34,718 nucleotides of DNA from Lactobacillus amylolyticus DSM 11664 (GCF_000178475.1 NZ_ADNY01000031.1:1-34718), one strand, 5' to 3'; positions 7,248 through 14,866 are shown, numbered from the stretch's first letter. Numbers and translations are program-made. Notes: a model not told the origin generated them from the letters alone.

Positions 7248-8162
7248 ATGAAGAACTATCTTTCTTTTAATCGAAATGAGTGGGCAGCTTTGGCTCCGGC
7301 CAATCGAGTTCAGGTTAGTAAAGAAGAACTAGCCAAGGTCAAGTCGTTGGGGGATGTAATTGACCTGACCGACGTGCATGAAATTTACACGACATTGGTA
7401 GGCTATTTGCATCTGATGTTTGAAAATAAGCGCCACGCCCAGGCAGATTCGATGCGTTTTTTGCATAAAACTACGAAAACAGCACCGTTCATCATTGGCA
7501 TTTCCGGATCAGTGGCCGTCGGTAAGTCGACAACAGCCCGGCTATTGCAATTGCTGCTGAGCCGGACCTATCCGGATTTGAAAATTCACTTAATGACCAC
7601 GGACGGTTTTTTGTACAATAATGCTGAACTAGCCCAGCGCAATCTTATGCCCCGCAAAGGCTTTCCCGAAAGCTACAATATGCAGCTGCTGAGTGATTTC
7701 CTGTCCGATGTTTTGGCGGGCAAGGAAGATATTGTTTATCCACTTTATTCTCAGGAATTAAGTGATATTGTGCCGGGCAAATACGGTCATGTCAAGCGTC
7801 CCGATATTTTGATCATGGAAGGGATCAATACTTTGCAGCTGCCGGAAAGCGGGCAAATGGTGACCAGCGACTTTTTCGATTTTTCAATTTATATCGATGC
7901 GAAAGAGGATTTGATCGAAAGCTGGTATATGCAGCGTTTTACCAAGATTATGGAAATGAATAAAAACAAGCCGGATAATTTTTACTATGAATTGGCTAAC
8001 GGTCCGAGAACAGCGGCATTGCAGCTGGCTGAAGAAACTTGGCAGATGGTCAACCTGGTTAACTTGCGCGAGTACATTGCTCCAACTAAGACCAGAGCAA
8101 GCTTGATTCTGCACAAAACGACGGGTCATGTGATCGATCGAATATTACTGCGCCGCTTCTAA
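7248..8162 (+). CDS. coaA: Pantothenate kinase, type I
   Basis: A 304-residue enzyme phosphorylating pantothenate with ATP, the first and rate-limiting step of coenzyme A synthesis. GISGSVAVGKST (residues 84-95) is the P-loop; the following LMTTDGFLYNN and LMPRKGFPESY blocks, and IMEGINTLQ, are characteristic of the prokaryotic type I family, which is usually feedback-inhibited by CoA. The length fits (about 305-320). ATG 7248 is chosen over a TTG at 7242 because GAGGAG at 7234-7239 sits 8 bases before it. It is followed, after a short gap, by efp, which has its own strong ribosome binding site. Confidence 0.95.
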   Translation: MKNYLSFNRNEWAALAPANRVQVSKEELAKVKSLGDVIDLTDVHEIYTTLVGYLHLMFENKRHAQADSMRFLHKTTKTAPFIIGISGSVAVGKSTTARLLQLLLSRTYPDLKIHLMTTDGFLYNNAELAQRNLMPRKGFPESYNMQLLSDFLSDVLAGKEDIVYPLYSQELSDIVPGKYGHVKRPDILIMEGINTLQLPESGQMVTSDFFDFSIYIDAKEDLIESWYMQRFTKIMEMNKNKPDNFYYELANGPRTAALQLAEETWQMVNLVNLREYIAPTKTRASLILHKTTGHVIDRILLRRF

Positions 8163-8282
8163 TTTGGTATACTAGAAGGTATGAATACGATCTATATTTT
8201 ATTAATTAAAAAATTTGCATTACCTCCAGCGTGTTAGTTGAGTAAGCAATAGAAGAAAGTTTTACACAGGAGGAAATAAGAG

Positions 8283-8861
8283 ATGCAAGCAATTAGTTTA
8301 AAAAAGGGTATGGTCTTCAAGCAAGAAGGCAAGTTGATTAGAGTTTTGAAGGCAAACCACCACAAGCCGGGCAAAGGCAACACCGTTATGCAAATGGATT
8401 TGCGCGATGTAAAGAGTGGTGCAGTTGTCCACAAGACAATGCGTCCTACTGAAAAGATCGATTTGGTTGAATTAACCAAGAAAAACGCACAATATTTGTA
8501 CGGCGAAGATGGCGTCTACACTTTTATGGACACCGAAACCTATGATCAATACGAAATTTCCAAGGATCAATTGGGTGATGACGTGCAATATTTGATTCCT
8601 AACATCGAAGTTTCTTTGGAATTCACTGATGAAGGCAAATTAATCGGGATCGAATTGCCATCAACGGTTGTTTTAACTGTCAAAGAAACGCAACCAGGCA
8701 TCAAGGGCGCAACTGTTGCCGGCGGTGGCAAGCCAGCAACAATGGAAACCGGCTTGGTCGTTACTGTTCCTGACTTCATCAATGAAGGTGAAAAATTGGT
8801 CATCGGAACCGAAGAAGGGGATTACAAGGGCCGTGCCGATAACAACGCCAAGTTTAACTAA
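8283..8861 (+). CDS. efp: Translation elongation factor P
   Basis: A 192-residue protein with the three-domain length of bacterial EF-P. HHKPGKGN places the loop lysine at residue 31, the site that is post-translationally modified in other bacteria; the central OB domain and the C-terminal ETGLVVTVPDFINEGEKLVIG signature are intact. EF-P binds between the P and E sites and relieves ribosome stalling at polyproline. An AGGAGG at 8268-8273, nine bases before the ATG, is near-perfect, as expected for a highly expressed gene. No lysine-modifying enzyme gene is nearby in this window. Confidence 0.97.
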   Translation: MQAISLKKGMVFKQEGKLIRVLKANHHKPGKGNTVMQMDLRDVKSGAVVHKTMRPTEKIDLVELTKKNAQYLYGEDGVYTFMDTETYDQYEISKDQLGDDVQYLIPNIEVSLEFTDEGKLIGIELPSTVVLTVKETQPGIKGATVAGGGKPATMETGLVVTVPDFINEGEKLVIGTEEGDYKGRADNNAKFN

Positions 8862-8885
8862 TTGATTTAATTTTAAAAGAAAAAA

Positions 8886-8912
8886 CGTTACTCAATCGAG
8901 TAGCGCTTTTTT
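8886..8912 (+). terminator. Terminator after efp
   Basis: CGTTACTC (8886-8893) pairs with GAGTAGCG (8898-8905, one GU pair) around AATC, followed by a run of six T. The T run overlaps the stop codon of the PepSY remnant on the other strand. Confidence 0.85.
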
Positions 8913-9120
8913 AGTCAATAACTTCGTTCTTTTCGGCATCAACTTTTACTTCGTGAATTTCTGTCCCTGTCGAAACCATCACGGTCCAGACAGGAAAATC
9001 GTATTTGGAAGTTTGGGCGATAGACCAGCTGATGGCTTTTCCCGTTCCAATGTGCTTAACTGCGGTTTGACTGGCAGCAGAACGTGAAATAGTTTTTTTC
9101 AAATTAAGAGCATCGGTTTC
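8911..9120 (-). pseudogene. PepSY-domain protein, C-terminal remnant
   Basis: On the minus strand the segment ISRSAASQTAVKHIGTGKAI followed by WTVMVSTGTEIHEVKVDAEK resembles a PepSY domain (a small extracytoplasmic domain often regulating peptidases). The open frame continues to 9210, but the residues beyond about 9120 are antisense of the acetyltransferase fragment and are not PepSY-like, so the 5' part of the gene, including any signal peptide, has been lost at a junction near 9120. Confidence 0.6.
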
Positions 9121-9375
9121 TTGGTCGATATATTCATGCCGTCGTGTGAGACCTTTAAAACTACTTTTGATGAGTACACTGCGCCTGATGACATGGCTAA
9201 GTTTTTGCAAGAAGATTACGAAACCGATAAATTACTGGCGGAGATCAACAATCTGAACAGTCACTTCTTTTTCTTAATGGTGGCGCGAAGCGGCGGGCTA
9301 CTTAAAAGTAAACGTAGGGGATGCGCAAACAGAACAGGTCAAACGGATTTCATTTTAGCTAAAAAATTGGATTAA
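9121..9375 (+). pseudogene. GNAT acetyltransferase fragment
   Basis: The plus strand reads VDIFMPSCETFKTTFDEYTA, then DYETDKLLAEINNLNSHFFF, typical of the first half of a GNAT enzyme. The frame then shifts: GYLKVNVGDAQTEQ is found in the next frame (from about 9299), and the expected acetyl-CoA-binding core is deleted before the family-like ending TDFILAKKLD. The N-terminus is also missing at the junction with the PepSY fragment. At least one frameshift and two deletions are needed to explain it. Confidence 0.7.
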
Positions 9376-9479
9376 CGAAAAGGTGACCATTAGGCCACCT
9401 TCTAAAATTTCTTGTTTTGTTTTATTTGATATATATCTTATCGAGAAAATGCTATTTAAAAACTAAAATTAGATAGAGT

Positions 9480-9662
9480 TTAGCGGATTCTAGCAAATAA
9501 AACTTCGATGTCAAAAGGCTTGGTAATGTAGTCGTCAAGACCTTGATCAAGTGCCGAACTGATATCGGATGTAGAATCCTTTGCCGTTAGCATAATGATT
9601 GGCACATCGCTTTGTTTGCGAATTCTTCTTAAAACCGTGATCCCATCATAAATCGGCAGCAT
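9480..9662 (-). pseudogene. Response regulator receiver-domain fragment
   Basis: About 60 residues remain: [20 protein letters not shown] then [20 protein letters not shown] and [18 protein letters not shown]. This is the second half of a CheY-like receiver domain of an OmpR-type regulator, with the conserved Thr (MLTA) and Lys (ITKPF). The phosphoacceptor Asp just upstream, the first half, and the DNA-binding domain are absent. No sensor kinase is found nearby. The roughly 100 bases between this and the acetyltransferase fragment hold no recognisable gene. Confidence 0.8.
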
Positions 9663-9695
9663 CTAAAAAGTTTCCAACCACTTCAATTGTTTTAA

Positions 9696-10613
9696 TTATT
9701 CTTGATTCTTAAAAGTGCCGTTTTCAACGTCACGAATGAAGTCAGCCAAATGCTTGTAGTAAACGTCTGGATTATCGACCATGTGGTGGTGACCACCGTT
9801 AGGGGTAGTTACCAAACGTGAATTAGGAATCTTCTTTTGCATAATTTTAGCAGTAGCAATTGGCATTGTTTCAATTTCACCAAAAGTAAGCAAAGTAGGT
9901 ACCTTGATCTTATGAAGTTGATCACGGAAGTGCCAATCCTTCAATTTACCAGTGATGACGAATTCATTGTCGCCCTGGAAGGCGTTGTAAACAGCGGTGC
10001 CACCGATATCCTTCAAGTGGTAAAGCTTAGAAGGCTGCTTGCGGTCAACGAAGTTGATGTTCAAAATTTGAACGTCGTCTTGGTAGCGTTGGTTGTCGTA
10101 GTCATTATTCTTTTCGCATTCGTGCATGAAGTCGATTTCGGTTTGTGGAAGAACTTCTTGCCGGCGACGGTTAACTGAAGCAACGTATTCGTCAATTTCA
10201 TCAACCATTGAAGAAATAATGGCGCCTTTTAAGTGGTGACCATATTTAACGGCGTATTCTTGGACTAAAAGACCGCCCCAGCTTTGACCAATAAGATAGA
10301 AGTTGTCTAAGCCCAATTTTTCACGAACTTCATCAACTTCATCTAAGAAGTATTCGTAAGTCAAATATTTTTTAGCAATTTCAGGATCAGAGTAATCAGG
10401 TTGATCTGAGTAAAGGGAACCCAATTGATCGTACATTGTAACTTGAACGTCCAAGCCTTGCTTTTTTAATTGCTCAGCAGTGTCTTCCCAATATTCGTGG
10501 TTGCCGCCAGGGCCGCCGTGAAGTGCCAACAAGTGGATATCGCCGTGACCTTGAGTGTTGGTCCAAAGGTGATAGCCGTTGTCTAAAGTGATGATTTTAG
10601 TACCAGTTTTCAT
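9696..10613 (-). CDS. pepI: Proline iminopeptidase (alpha/beta hydrolase, S33)
   Basis: A 305-residue cytosolic exopeptidase releasing N-terminal proline from short peptides. HGGPGG (32-37) is the oxyanion/recognition motif of S33 prolyl peptidases, GQSWGG places the nucleophile at Ser111, and NGGHHHM (273-278) supplies the catalytic His. The acid residue is not assigned with certainty; FGEIETMP is at the expected place. The strong GGAGAATTCT spacing before ATG and codons restricted to preferred ones suggest high expression. It completes the casein/peptide-degrading set here together with pepT and the C69 dipeptidase. It is preceded on the same strand by the 365-residue unknown gene, 43 bases away. 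Confidence 0.94.
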   Translation of the reverse strand: MKTGTKIITLDNGYHLWTNTQGHGDIHLLALHGGPGGNHEYWEDTAEQLKKQGLDVQVTMYDQLGSLYSDQPDYSDPEIAKKYLTYEYFLDEVDEVREKLGLDNFYLIGQSWGGLLVQEYAVKYGHHLKGAIISSMVDEIDEYVASVNRRRQEVLPQTEIDFMHECEKNNDYDNQRYQDDVQILNINFVDRKQPSKLYHLKDIGGTAVYNAFQGDNEFVITGKLKDWHFRDQLHKIKVPTLLTFGEIETMPIATAKIMQKKIPNSRLVTTPNGGHHHMVDNPDVYYKHLADFIRDVENGTFKNQE

Positions 10614-10656
10614 AGAATTCTCCTTTGTTAAATAGTGTTAAATCAATTTTACCACG

Positions 10657-11754
10657 TTATAGCTGATTAATTGTTTGCAGATAGTGTTGCAAATGAATGC
10701 TGTCGTAGCTGATCAAATCGATCATGCATAGATTTTCATATCCGAAGGTTTCGGTGCCGGAAAAATGCGTTCCGTCCAGCAGCTGCAAGGTCATTTCTTC
10801 CTGGCTGGCGTTAGCGACCTTGCCGATATTGATGCCATCGTATTCAAAGCTGTCAACTGTCAATAAGTGATCGCTTTTGGCAGTCTGGGCAATTTGCGCA
10901 AAAGTAGGCAGCTGGTCAAATTTGCTGGCGAAATCGCTGAGATGATAGCTGTCAAAAATATTATGCTGCTGATTATACATTGCCGCGTAATTTAGATAAT
11001 TCAAATAGCTGGATTGAGTTGTAATGTTGGCAATCAGGTCTTTATTAAGCAGGGATACGGCTGCAACTTGACCGGCATTGTCCAGTCGATCGATCAAAAA
11101 ATAGTGCGGGCTTTCATTGACAAGCCAGCCGCGAACGAAGTCATGTTGAAAACGGATGGGACTATCATAGCTGAAATAGATTTGAGCCAGATCAAGGTCA
11201 TTATTGACATCGCCGCCATCGTTTAAAAAGCTGATGTATTTTTCCAGCAGCTTAAGCCCCACGTCATTGATGACGACTTCAACGATATCATCAATATCGA
11301 CTGCGCTGCGAATTACATCATCAAAAGTTTTGCTTTTTTCCTCATAAGTAGTCAGCTGTACTTCTTCCTTGTCTAGTCCAACGATGAAGCCACCAATGCT
11401 ACCGCCATTTTTAAGCCCAAGTTTGATTAAGATCTGCTTGCTGCAAGCAAAATCCAAAATTTTATCCAGATTATTAAAATGTTGAGCCAGCAGGTCATGG
11501 TTGGCTTGGGTTAACTGGTAGGGATCATTGATTTCACCGTTTGCCAGCAAAAAGGAGAAGAGGCGCAAGTAGTCGCTGTCTTCATTTATTTCAGCGATAT
11601 CGTCGATTTTTAAGAAACGCACACCGCCCTGATTGCCGGCTGGATCAAGTGCAAGGAAGGTCAGCCAGTTTTCGGTTTTGTTTAAGATATAGCCCAATAA
11701 AAATGAATTTTCGTCTTCAGAGTGCTGATATATTTCAACAAGTTTAAGTGCCAT
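10657..11754 (-). CDS. Unrecognised protein with four similar modules
   Basis: A 365-residue acidic protein without signal peptide or membrane segment; I do not recognise the family. Internal comparison suggests four diverged modules at about 18-68, 107-177, 203-256 and 299-360. Each follows the pattern G-[YFW]-[IL]-x2-N/D, a short beta strand with Trp/Phe, a Leu-Asp(-x2)-Gly turn, then [FV]-x-[DN]-[DEL]-[IL] and a closing Ser-x-Tyr-Leu-like helix (examples: GYILNKTENWLTFLALDPAG and GWLVNESPHYFLIDRLDNAG). This resembles small Sm-like or PRC-type beta barrels, but that is inference. The start has GGAGG six bases upstream. It precedes pepI on the same strand and may share its transcript. Confidence 0.8.
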   Translation of the reverse strand: MALKLVEIYQHSEDENSFLLGYILNKTENWLTFLALDPAGNQGGVRFLKIDDIAEINEDSDYLRLFSFLLANGEINDPYQLTQANHDLLAQHFNNLDKILDFACSKQILIKLGLKNGGSIGGFIVGLDKEEVQLTTYEEKSKTFDDVIRSAVDIDDIVEVVINDVGLKLLEKYISFLNDGGDVNNDLDLAQIYFSYDSPIRFQHDFVRGWLVNESPHYFLIDRLDNAGQVAAVSLLNKDLIANITTQSSYLNYLNYAAMYNQQHNIFDSYHLSDFASKFDQLPTFAQIAQTAKSDHLLTVDSFEYDGINIGKVANASQEEMTLQLLDGTHFSGTETFGYENLCMIDLISYDSIHLQHYLQTINQL

Positions 11755-11865
11755 GTTAACCTCCCACGATTTTATAAATTGTATCTATTATATAGGAACA
11801 GTTTGAGAAAAGACACTATTTGCGCGTATAATGATGACAATAGACAGCGGCTTAAGGAGAAATCT

Positions 11866-12571
11866 ATGAGTTTAAAATATGCCAAAAAAAGTCAGGTTAT
11901 CTGCTTCACGCTTTTAGCAGCAATTAAGGCCTGCAATATTGTATTCGTTGCTTATATGATTCAGATCATGCTGAATGTGACTTCTTCTGGGTCGCATGAT
12001 TACTGGCATTTAGTTCGTTTAGCCCTTTTGACGGGATGCAGATTAAGCAGCTGGCCTATGTGACTAGTTCGGATCACAAAGAGATTTTTAATGATGTGTC
12101 TTTAGAAGTAAAACTAGGTGAAAAGGTTTTGCTGATGGCACCGAGCGGTTGAGGCAAAACTACTTTATTGCGGCTAATGCTTGGACTTAAAAAGCCGAAA
12201 GAAGGACAAATCATTTTGAACCACAAAAATATTAGCGGCAATTGGAAATTCATGAAGCAGGGCTTGATCAACTGGTTAAAGAACACGGCTTAGATGGCTT
12301 GGTCGGTGAAGACGGCAATAATTTATCTGGTGGTCAGATTCAGCGAGTTGAAATTGCACGTGCGCTTTTATCAGGTCGACCAATTCTATTAGCAGATGAA
12401 GCCACGAGTGCGCTTGATCCTAACTTGTCTTTGGCAATTCATAAGACTTTATTGAAGAATCCGCGAGTAGCCGTGATTGAAGTAGCGCATAAAATTTCTC
12501 CAGAAGAAAAAGCGATGTTTGATAAAATCGTTCATTTTGACAAGCACCGCATTGAGACAAAAATGTGGTAA
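11866..12571 (+). pseudogene. ABC exporter (membrane plus ATPase fusion), multiply broken
   Basis: ATG 11866 (AAGGAGA upstream) opens MSLKYAKKSQVICFTLLAAI and about 50 residues of the first membrane segments. Near 12020 the frame changes and most of the membrane domain is deleted. The second frame carries the ATPase start with an in-frame TGA (12150-12152) inside Walker A (APSG-stop-GKTTLL), most simply a TGG-to-TGA change. After GLKKPKEGQIILNHKN another deletion and frameshift remove the Q-loop. The third frame (from about 12242) holds the intact tail: signature [17 protein letters not shown] and Walker [14 protein letters not shown], ending at 12571. Three frames and at least three lesions; certainly non-functional. 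Confidence 0.9.
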
Positions 12572-12613
12572 ATTATAGGTGTAAAGATTAGTTTTTTAAG
12601 GGAGATATTTAAA

Positions 12614-13351
12614 ATGGCAGAACCTAAATGGTTGAAGGATATGAATCCTGATGAATATTTAAAAGAAGACTATGAAGCAAACGGCGAGGCTAAAGCAGGC
12701 ACGACCATTCATGGCATTGATAAAGATGATCCTGATTGGTTAGATAAGGCTGCCAAGAAGGTTAATGCCGCAGAAGGCAATGACTATGTAAAATTAGATG
12801 CTGGTCTGATGACAGTTAACCAATTAAATTGGATGCTTAGAAATACGATTGGTGAAATGACGTTTGTTGACGATAATAACCAGCTTCTTTGGTACAATCG
12901 TCCAATTGATCCCAACTATAAGATGCTGGCAAGCAGAAAGCCATCTGATATCGGCAACGGAATCGGTAAGTGTCATCCAAAGCAAGCAACTGCAACTGCT
13001 AAGAAAGTTACGCATGCTTTGAGAACGCAGCCAGATGGTCACGATGAGGTTGAAATGCCAGTGCCTAACGGCAATCTGAAAAAATTGATTTACCACCGCT
13101 ACAAGCGAGTTGAAGATGACGAAGGCAATTACGCTGGTACTTATGAATGGGTTCAAGATATTTATCCATTAGTAAAATACTTCTGCGAAACGACCGGTCA
13201 AAAATTAGTGATCGATCCGGATGCAACCACCGGTGCAACTTATCGTAAGAATTCAGATACTGATGCAGTCAGTGGCGCATCAAGCAAAGAAACTGAAAAG
13301 AAACCTGAGGAAAAGCCGGATACTTCAACTGGAGCTTCCCAACATGAATAA
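12614..13351 (+). CDS. PAS-domain protein resembling DUF438 C-terminal region
   Basis: A 245-residue soluble protein. Residues 63-185 resemble the PAS part of DUF438 proteins: LMTVNQLNWMLRNTIGEMTF then VDDNNQLLWYNRP, the motif IGKCHPKQA (about 116-124) and the closing EGNYAGTYEWVQDI. In the fuller family this region follows a hemerythrin HHE domain, which is missing here. The Cys-His in GKCHP could bind metal or heme, but this is inference. Residues 205-245 are a hydrophilic Ser/Thr/Glu/Lys tail. GGGAGA at 12600-12605 sets the start. A weak promoter (TTGAGA 12552-12557, TATAGG 12574-12579) lies over the end of the dead exporter. Confidence 0.8.
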   Translation: MAEPKWLKDMNPDEYLKEDYEANGEAKAGTTIHGIDKDDPDWLDKAAKKVNAAEGNDYVKLDAGLMTVNQLNWMLRNTIGEMTFVDDNNQLLWYNRPIDPNYKMLASRKPSDIGNGIGKCHPKQATATAKKVTHALRTQPDGHDEVEMPVPNGNLKKLIYHRYKRVEDDEGNYAGTYEWVQDIYPLVKYFCETTGQKLVIDPDATTGATYRKNSDTDAVSGASSKETEKKPEEKPDTSTGASQHE

Positions 13352-13359
13352 TTGAAAAA

Positions 13360-13389
13360 GGCAGTCTCTTATGAGGCTGCCTCTTTTTT
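13360..13389. terminator. Bidirectional terminator between PAS gene and small minus-strand gene
   Basis: GGCAGTCTC (13360-13368) pairs with GAGGCTGCC (13373-13381, one GU) around TTAT; T run 13384-13389 on the plus strand and a matching A run before the stem for the minus strand. The stop codon of the small minus-strand gene (13388-13390) lies in the T run. Confidence 0.88.
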
Positions 13390-13643
13390 AGTTATAGATT
13401 GGCTGCTCTTGCACTGCAATGTAAAGATCAGCCATTTGATCATTTCTAAAATTAGATAGTTGGGGATAAACGAAATTGTGGATCACTTGATAGCCATATG
13501 GCATGTGATAATGGATCAGGCTTTTTAAGTGGTGAGTTGGCAAATTGCATTTATTTTTGATTCTCGTTGAATATTTGCCGACATGATTGCCGTAGAGATC
13601 ATAGTAAATAAAGGTTGATTTGGTGGGGATGTTCTTTTTTCAT
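13388..13643 (-). pseudogene. Small protein gene with one extra A after the start codon
   Basis: Reading the minus strand, ATG at 13643 (AAAGG upstream) is followed by six A; in this frame it stops after 14 codons. With five A the frame would run for 84 residues: MKKNIPTKSTFIYYDLYGNH, then VGKYSTRIKNKCNLPTHHLK and LYIAVQEQPIYN. The long frame looks like a real soluble protein (tyrosine-rich, with YGNHVGKYS and PYGYQVIHNF). I do not recognise the family. A strong promoter with an operator-like palindrome sits just upstream. It may be a recent pseudogene, a slippage-corrected gene, or a sequencing error in the homopolymer. Confidence 0.65.
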
Positions 13644-13664
13644 AAGCAAACCTTTCTGTGAAAT

Positions 13665-13718
13665 ATGACATCGTGTCACTTTTAACTAACATTATATGAT
13701 ATTTGGATCTCCTGTCAA
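13665..13718 (-). promoter_or_regulatory. Strong promoter with palindromic operator at the start region
   Basis: On the minus strand TTGACA (13713-13718) and TATAAT (13691-13696) are separated by 16 bases: a near-consensus sigma-A promoter. Just downstream, at about +5 to +20, lies GTGACACGATGTCAT (13665-13679), whose arms TGACA/TGTCA are perfect around a 3-base centre. A repressor bound there would block initiation. The same kind of palindrome recurs at 14852-14866. Confidence 0.75.
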
Positions 13719-13852
13719 AAATAAAACTGCTGCCAAGGGTAGCAAAAATGTCATCAGAATACAAGTCTTTATTTTTATTTCACACAATACTAAACTAGAT
13801 GTCGAGGCTTTTTCTGGAAAAAAGCGGAAAAGGCACAAGATGTTGTATATTA

Positions 13853-13869
13853 GTTCACACCTTGTGAAC
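13853..13869. promoter_or_regulatory. Palindrome before pnuC, probable operator
   Basis: GTTCACA-CCT-TGTGAAC is a perfect 7-bp inverted repeat located 23 bases before the pnuC start and directly after a TATATT (13846-13851) that could be a -10 box; no good -35 is seen. It is a likely repressor site. Regulation of PnuC genes by niacin- or NAD-responsive repressors is known in Firmicutes, but the factor here is not identified. The roughly 130 bases between it and the divergent promoter hold a weak minus-strand hairpin (GCTACC/GGCAGC, 13728-13742) and no gene. Confidence 0.55.
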
Positions 13870-13892
13870 CTAAAGTATTGAGGAGAGATTTT

Positions 13893-14636
13893 ATGCAAAC
13901 TAATAAGAATGAGAATTATTTTGTCTGGCTATGGAACCAGCTTAAGGGTTGGCCAATTCAGAACTACTGCTTGTGGTTCTTTGCTTTTGGCTTCCAATTG
14001 GCAATTTTATTGCAAACTAAGATGACCAGTGTTACTGTGATTACTTTTATCGGTACTTTATTAGGTACTCTTTGTGTTTTGGCAATTAATGCTACCAAGG
14101 CAATTAACGGCTGGTTAGGTTTGATCTCAGCTGCCTGCTTTATTTATGCAGGTTGGTCAGCTAAGAACTACTTATCAATTTTTGAGCAAATTGCTTATAT
14201 TGCTACCTTGGACTTGCCAGTTATCTTGGCTGTTAAGTCCTGGAATAATGATACCAAGAACCACTTGCGGAAATTTGGCGCTAAGGAATGGGTAATTGCC
14301 ATCGTTGGTACGCTTGCCATTTACTTGGTTTCTGGTTTCTTGATTGGCAAATTTACTAATGATCCTCGTCCCTGGATTGATGCAATCAGTTTTGCAATTT
14401 CTCTTACTGCTGGCATTATGTGCTTTATGCGTTATAACAACCAATACTTCTGGTGGACAGCCAGCGGCATTTTCCAATTGATTCTTTGGAGCGTAACCTT
14501 TGCTCAAGGCGATTCAACTTTAGCCATGGCTGTTAACTCATTGATTTATGTAATTAACGATATTTTAGCCTTTACAGTTTCGCCGTGGTTCAATATGGGT
14601 CGACGTCGTGAAGGATTGAAAGAAATCAAAAAATAA
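13893..14636 (+). CDS. pnuC: PnuC-family vitamin transporter (probably nicotinamide riboside)
   Basis: A 247-residue integral membrane protein with about seven to eight hydrophobic segments. The N-terminus KGWPIQNYCLWFFAFGFQLA and the late motif RYNNQYFWWTASGIFQLILW, rich in Trp and Asn, match PnuC proteins, which let nicotinamide riboside (or, in relatives, other vitamins) cross by facilitated diffusion, trapped by intracellular phosphorylation. Start ATG 13893 has AGGAGAG at 13881-13887; an upstream in-frame TTG overlaps that site and is rejected. The exact substrate cannot be read from sequence and no kinase gene is adjacent. It is a single-gene unit with its own operator-like palindrome and terminator. 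Confidence 0.88.
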   Translation: MQTNKNENYFVWLWNQLKGWPIQNYCLWFFAFGFQLAILLQTKMTSVTVITFIGTLLGTLCVLAINATKAINGWLGLISAACFIYAGWSAKNYLSIFEQIAYIATLDLPVILAVKSWNNDTKNHLRKFGAKEWVIAIVGTLAIYLVSGFLIGKFTNDPRPWIDAISFAISLTAGIMCFMRYNNQYFWWTASGIFQLILWSVTFAQGDSTLAMAVNSLIYVINDILAFTVSPWFNMGRRREGLKEIKK

Positions 14637-14698
14637 TTTTTAAAATAAAAACGGATTAAATAAATAGTTAACGATAGTAATATTTATTCAATCATTGA

Positions 14699-14731
14699 AG
14701 CGAATGGAATTTGTCCTCATTTGCTTTTTTT
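14699..14731 (+). terminator. Terminator after pnuC
   Basis: AGCGAATG (14699-14706) pairs with CATTTGCT (14718-14725, one GU) with an 11-base loop, followed by seven T. Confidence 0.7.
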
Positions 14732-14851
14732 GATAGCTGTAAAAATATTAATGGATAAATTAGTGGAAAATAATATATTAAGAATATTTAAAAGCGGGTT
14801 CAAAGAGATAACCTATATTGAATGAATATTATATACTATAAGTGCTAATAA

Positions 14852-14866
14852 GTGACATAATGTCAC
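14852..14866. promoter_or_regulatory. Perfect palindrome upstream of the dead surface-protein gene
   Basis: GTGACAT-A-ATGTCAC is a perfect 15-base palindrome, 46 bases before the YSIRK-protein start and 14 bases after a TATACT (14832-14837) that could be a -10 box. It matches the operator at 13665-13679 at 13 of 15 positions when that one is read on the minus strand. The rest of the 14640-14912 intergenic region is AT-rich with only the pnuC terminator recognisable. Confidence 0.6.

Noticed and set aside
9379..9402. AAGGTG/CACCTT hairpin after the GNAT fragment as a terminator
   Set aside because: Short stem with a mismatch and no immediate T run; not strong enough to call.
9837..10178. Plus-strand open frame of 113 codons inside pepI
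   Set aside because: Antisense of a highly codon-biased peptidase gene; strong codon bias often leaves the opposite strand open.
12150..12152. In-frame TGA as a possible selenocysteine codon
   Set aside because: It lies in Walker A of a gene with two further frameshifting deletions; no selenocysteine insertion context is visible, and TGG-to-TGA is simpler.
13696..13881. Open frame of 61 codons upstream of pnuC
   Set aside because: No ribosome binding site, no protein-like composition; it overlaps two promoters and an operator palindrome.
13653..13902. NAD-type riboswitch before pnuC
   Set aside because: Such riboswitches precede some pnuC genes in Lactobacillales, but I could not fit the known core motif here; the palindromic operator is the visible signal.
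14659..14687. AATAAATA/TATTTATT inverted repeat after pnuC considered as a terminator
   Set aside because: Pure A/T stem without a T run; the GC-containing hairpin at 14699-14731 is the better terminator.
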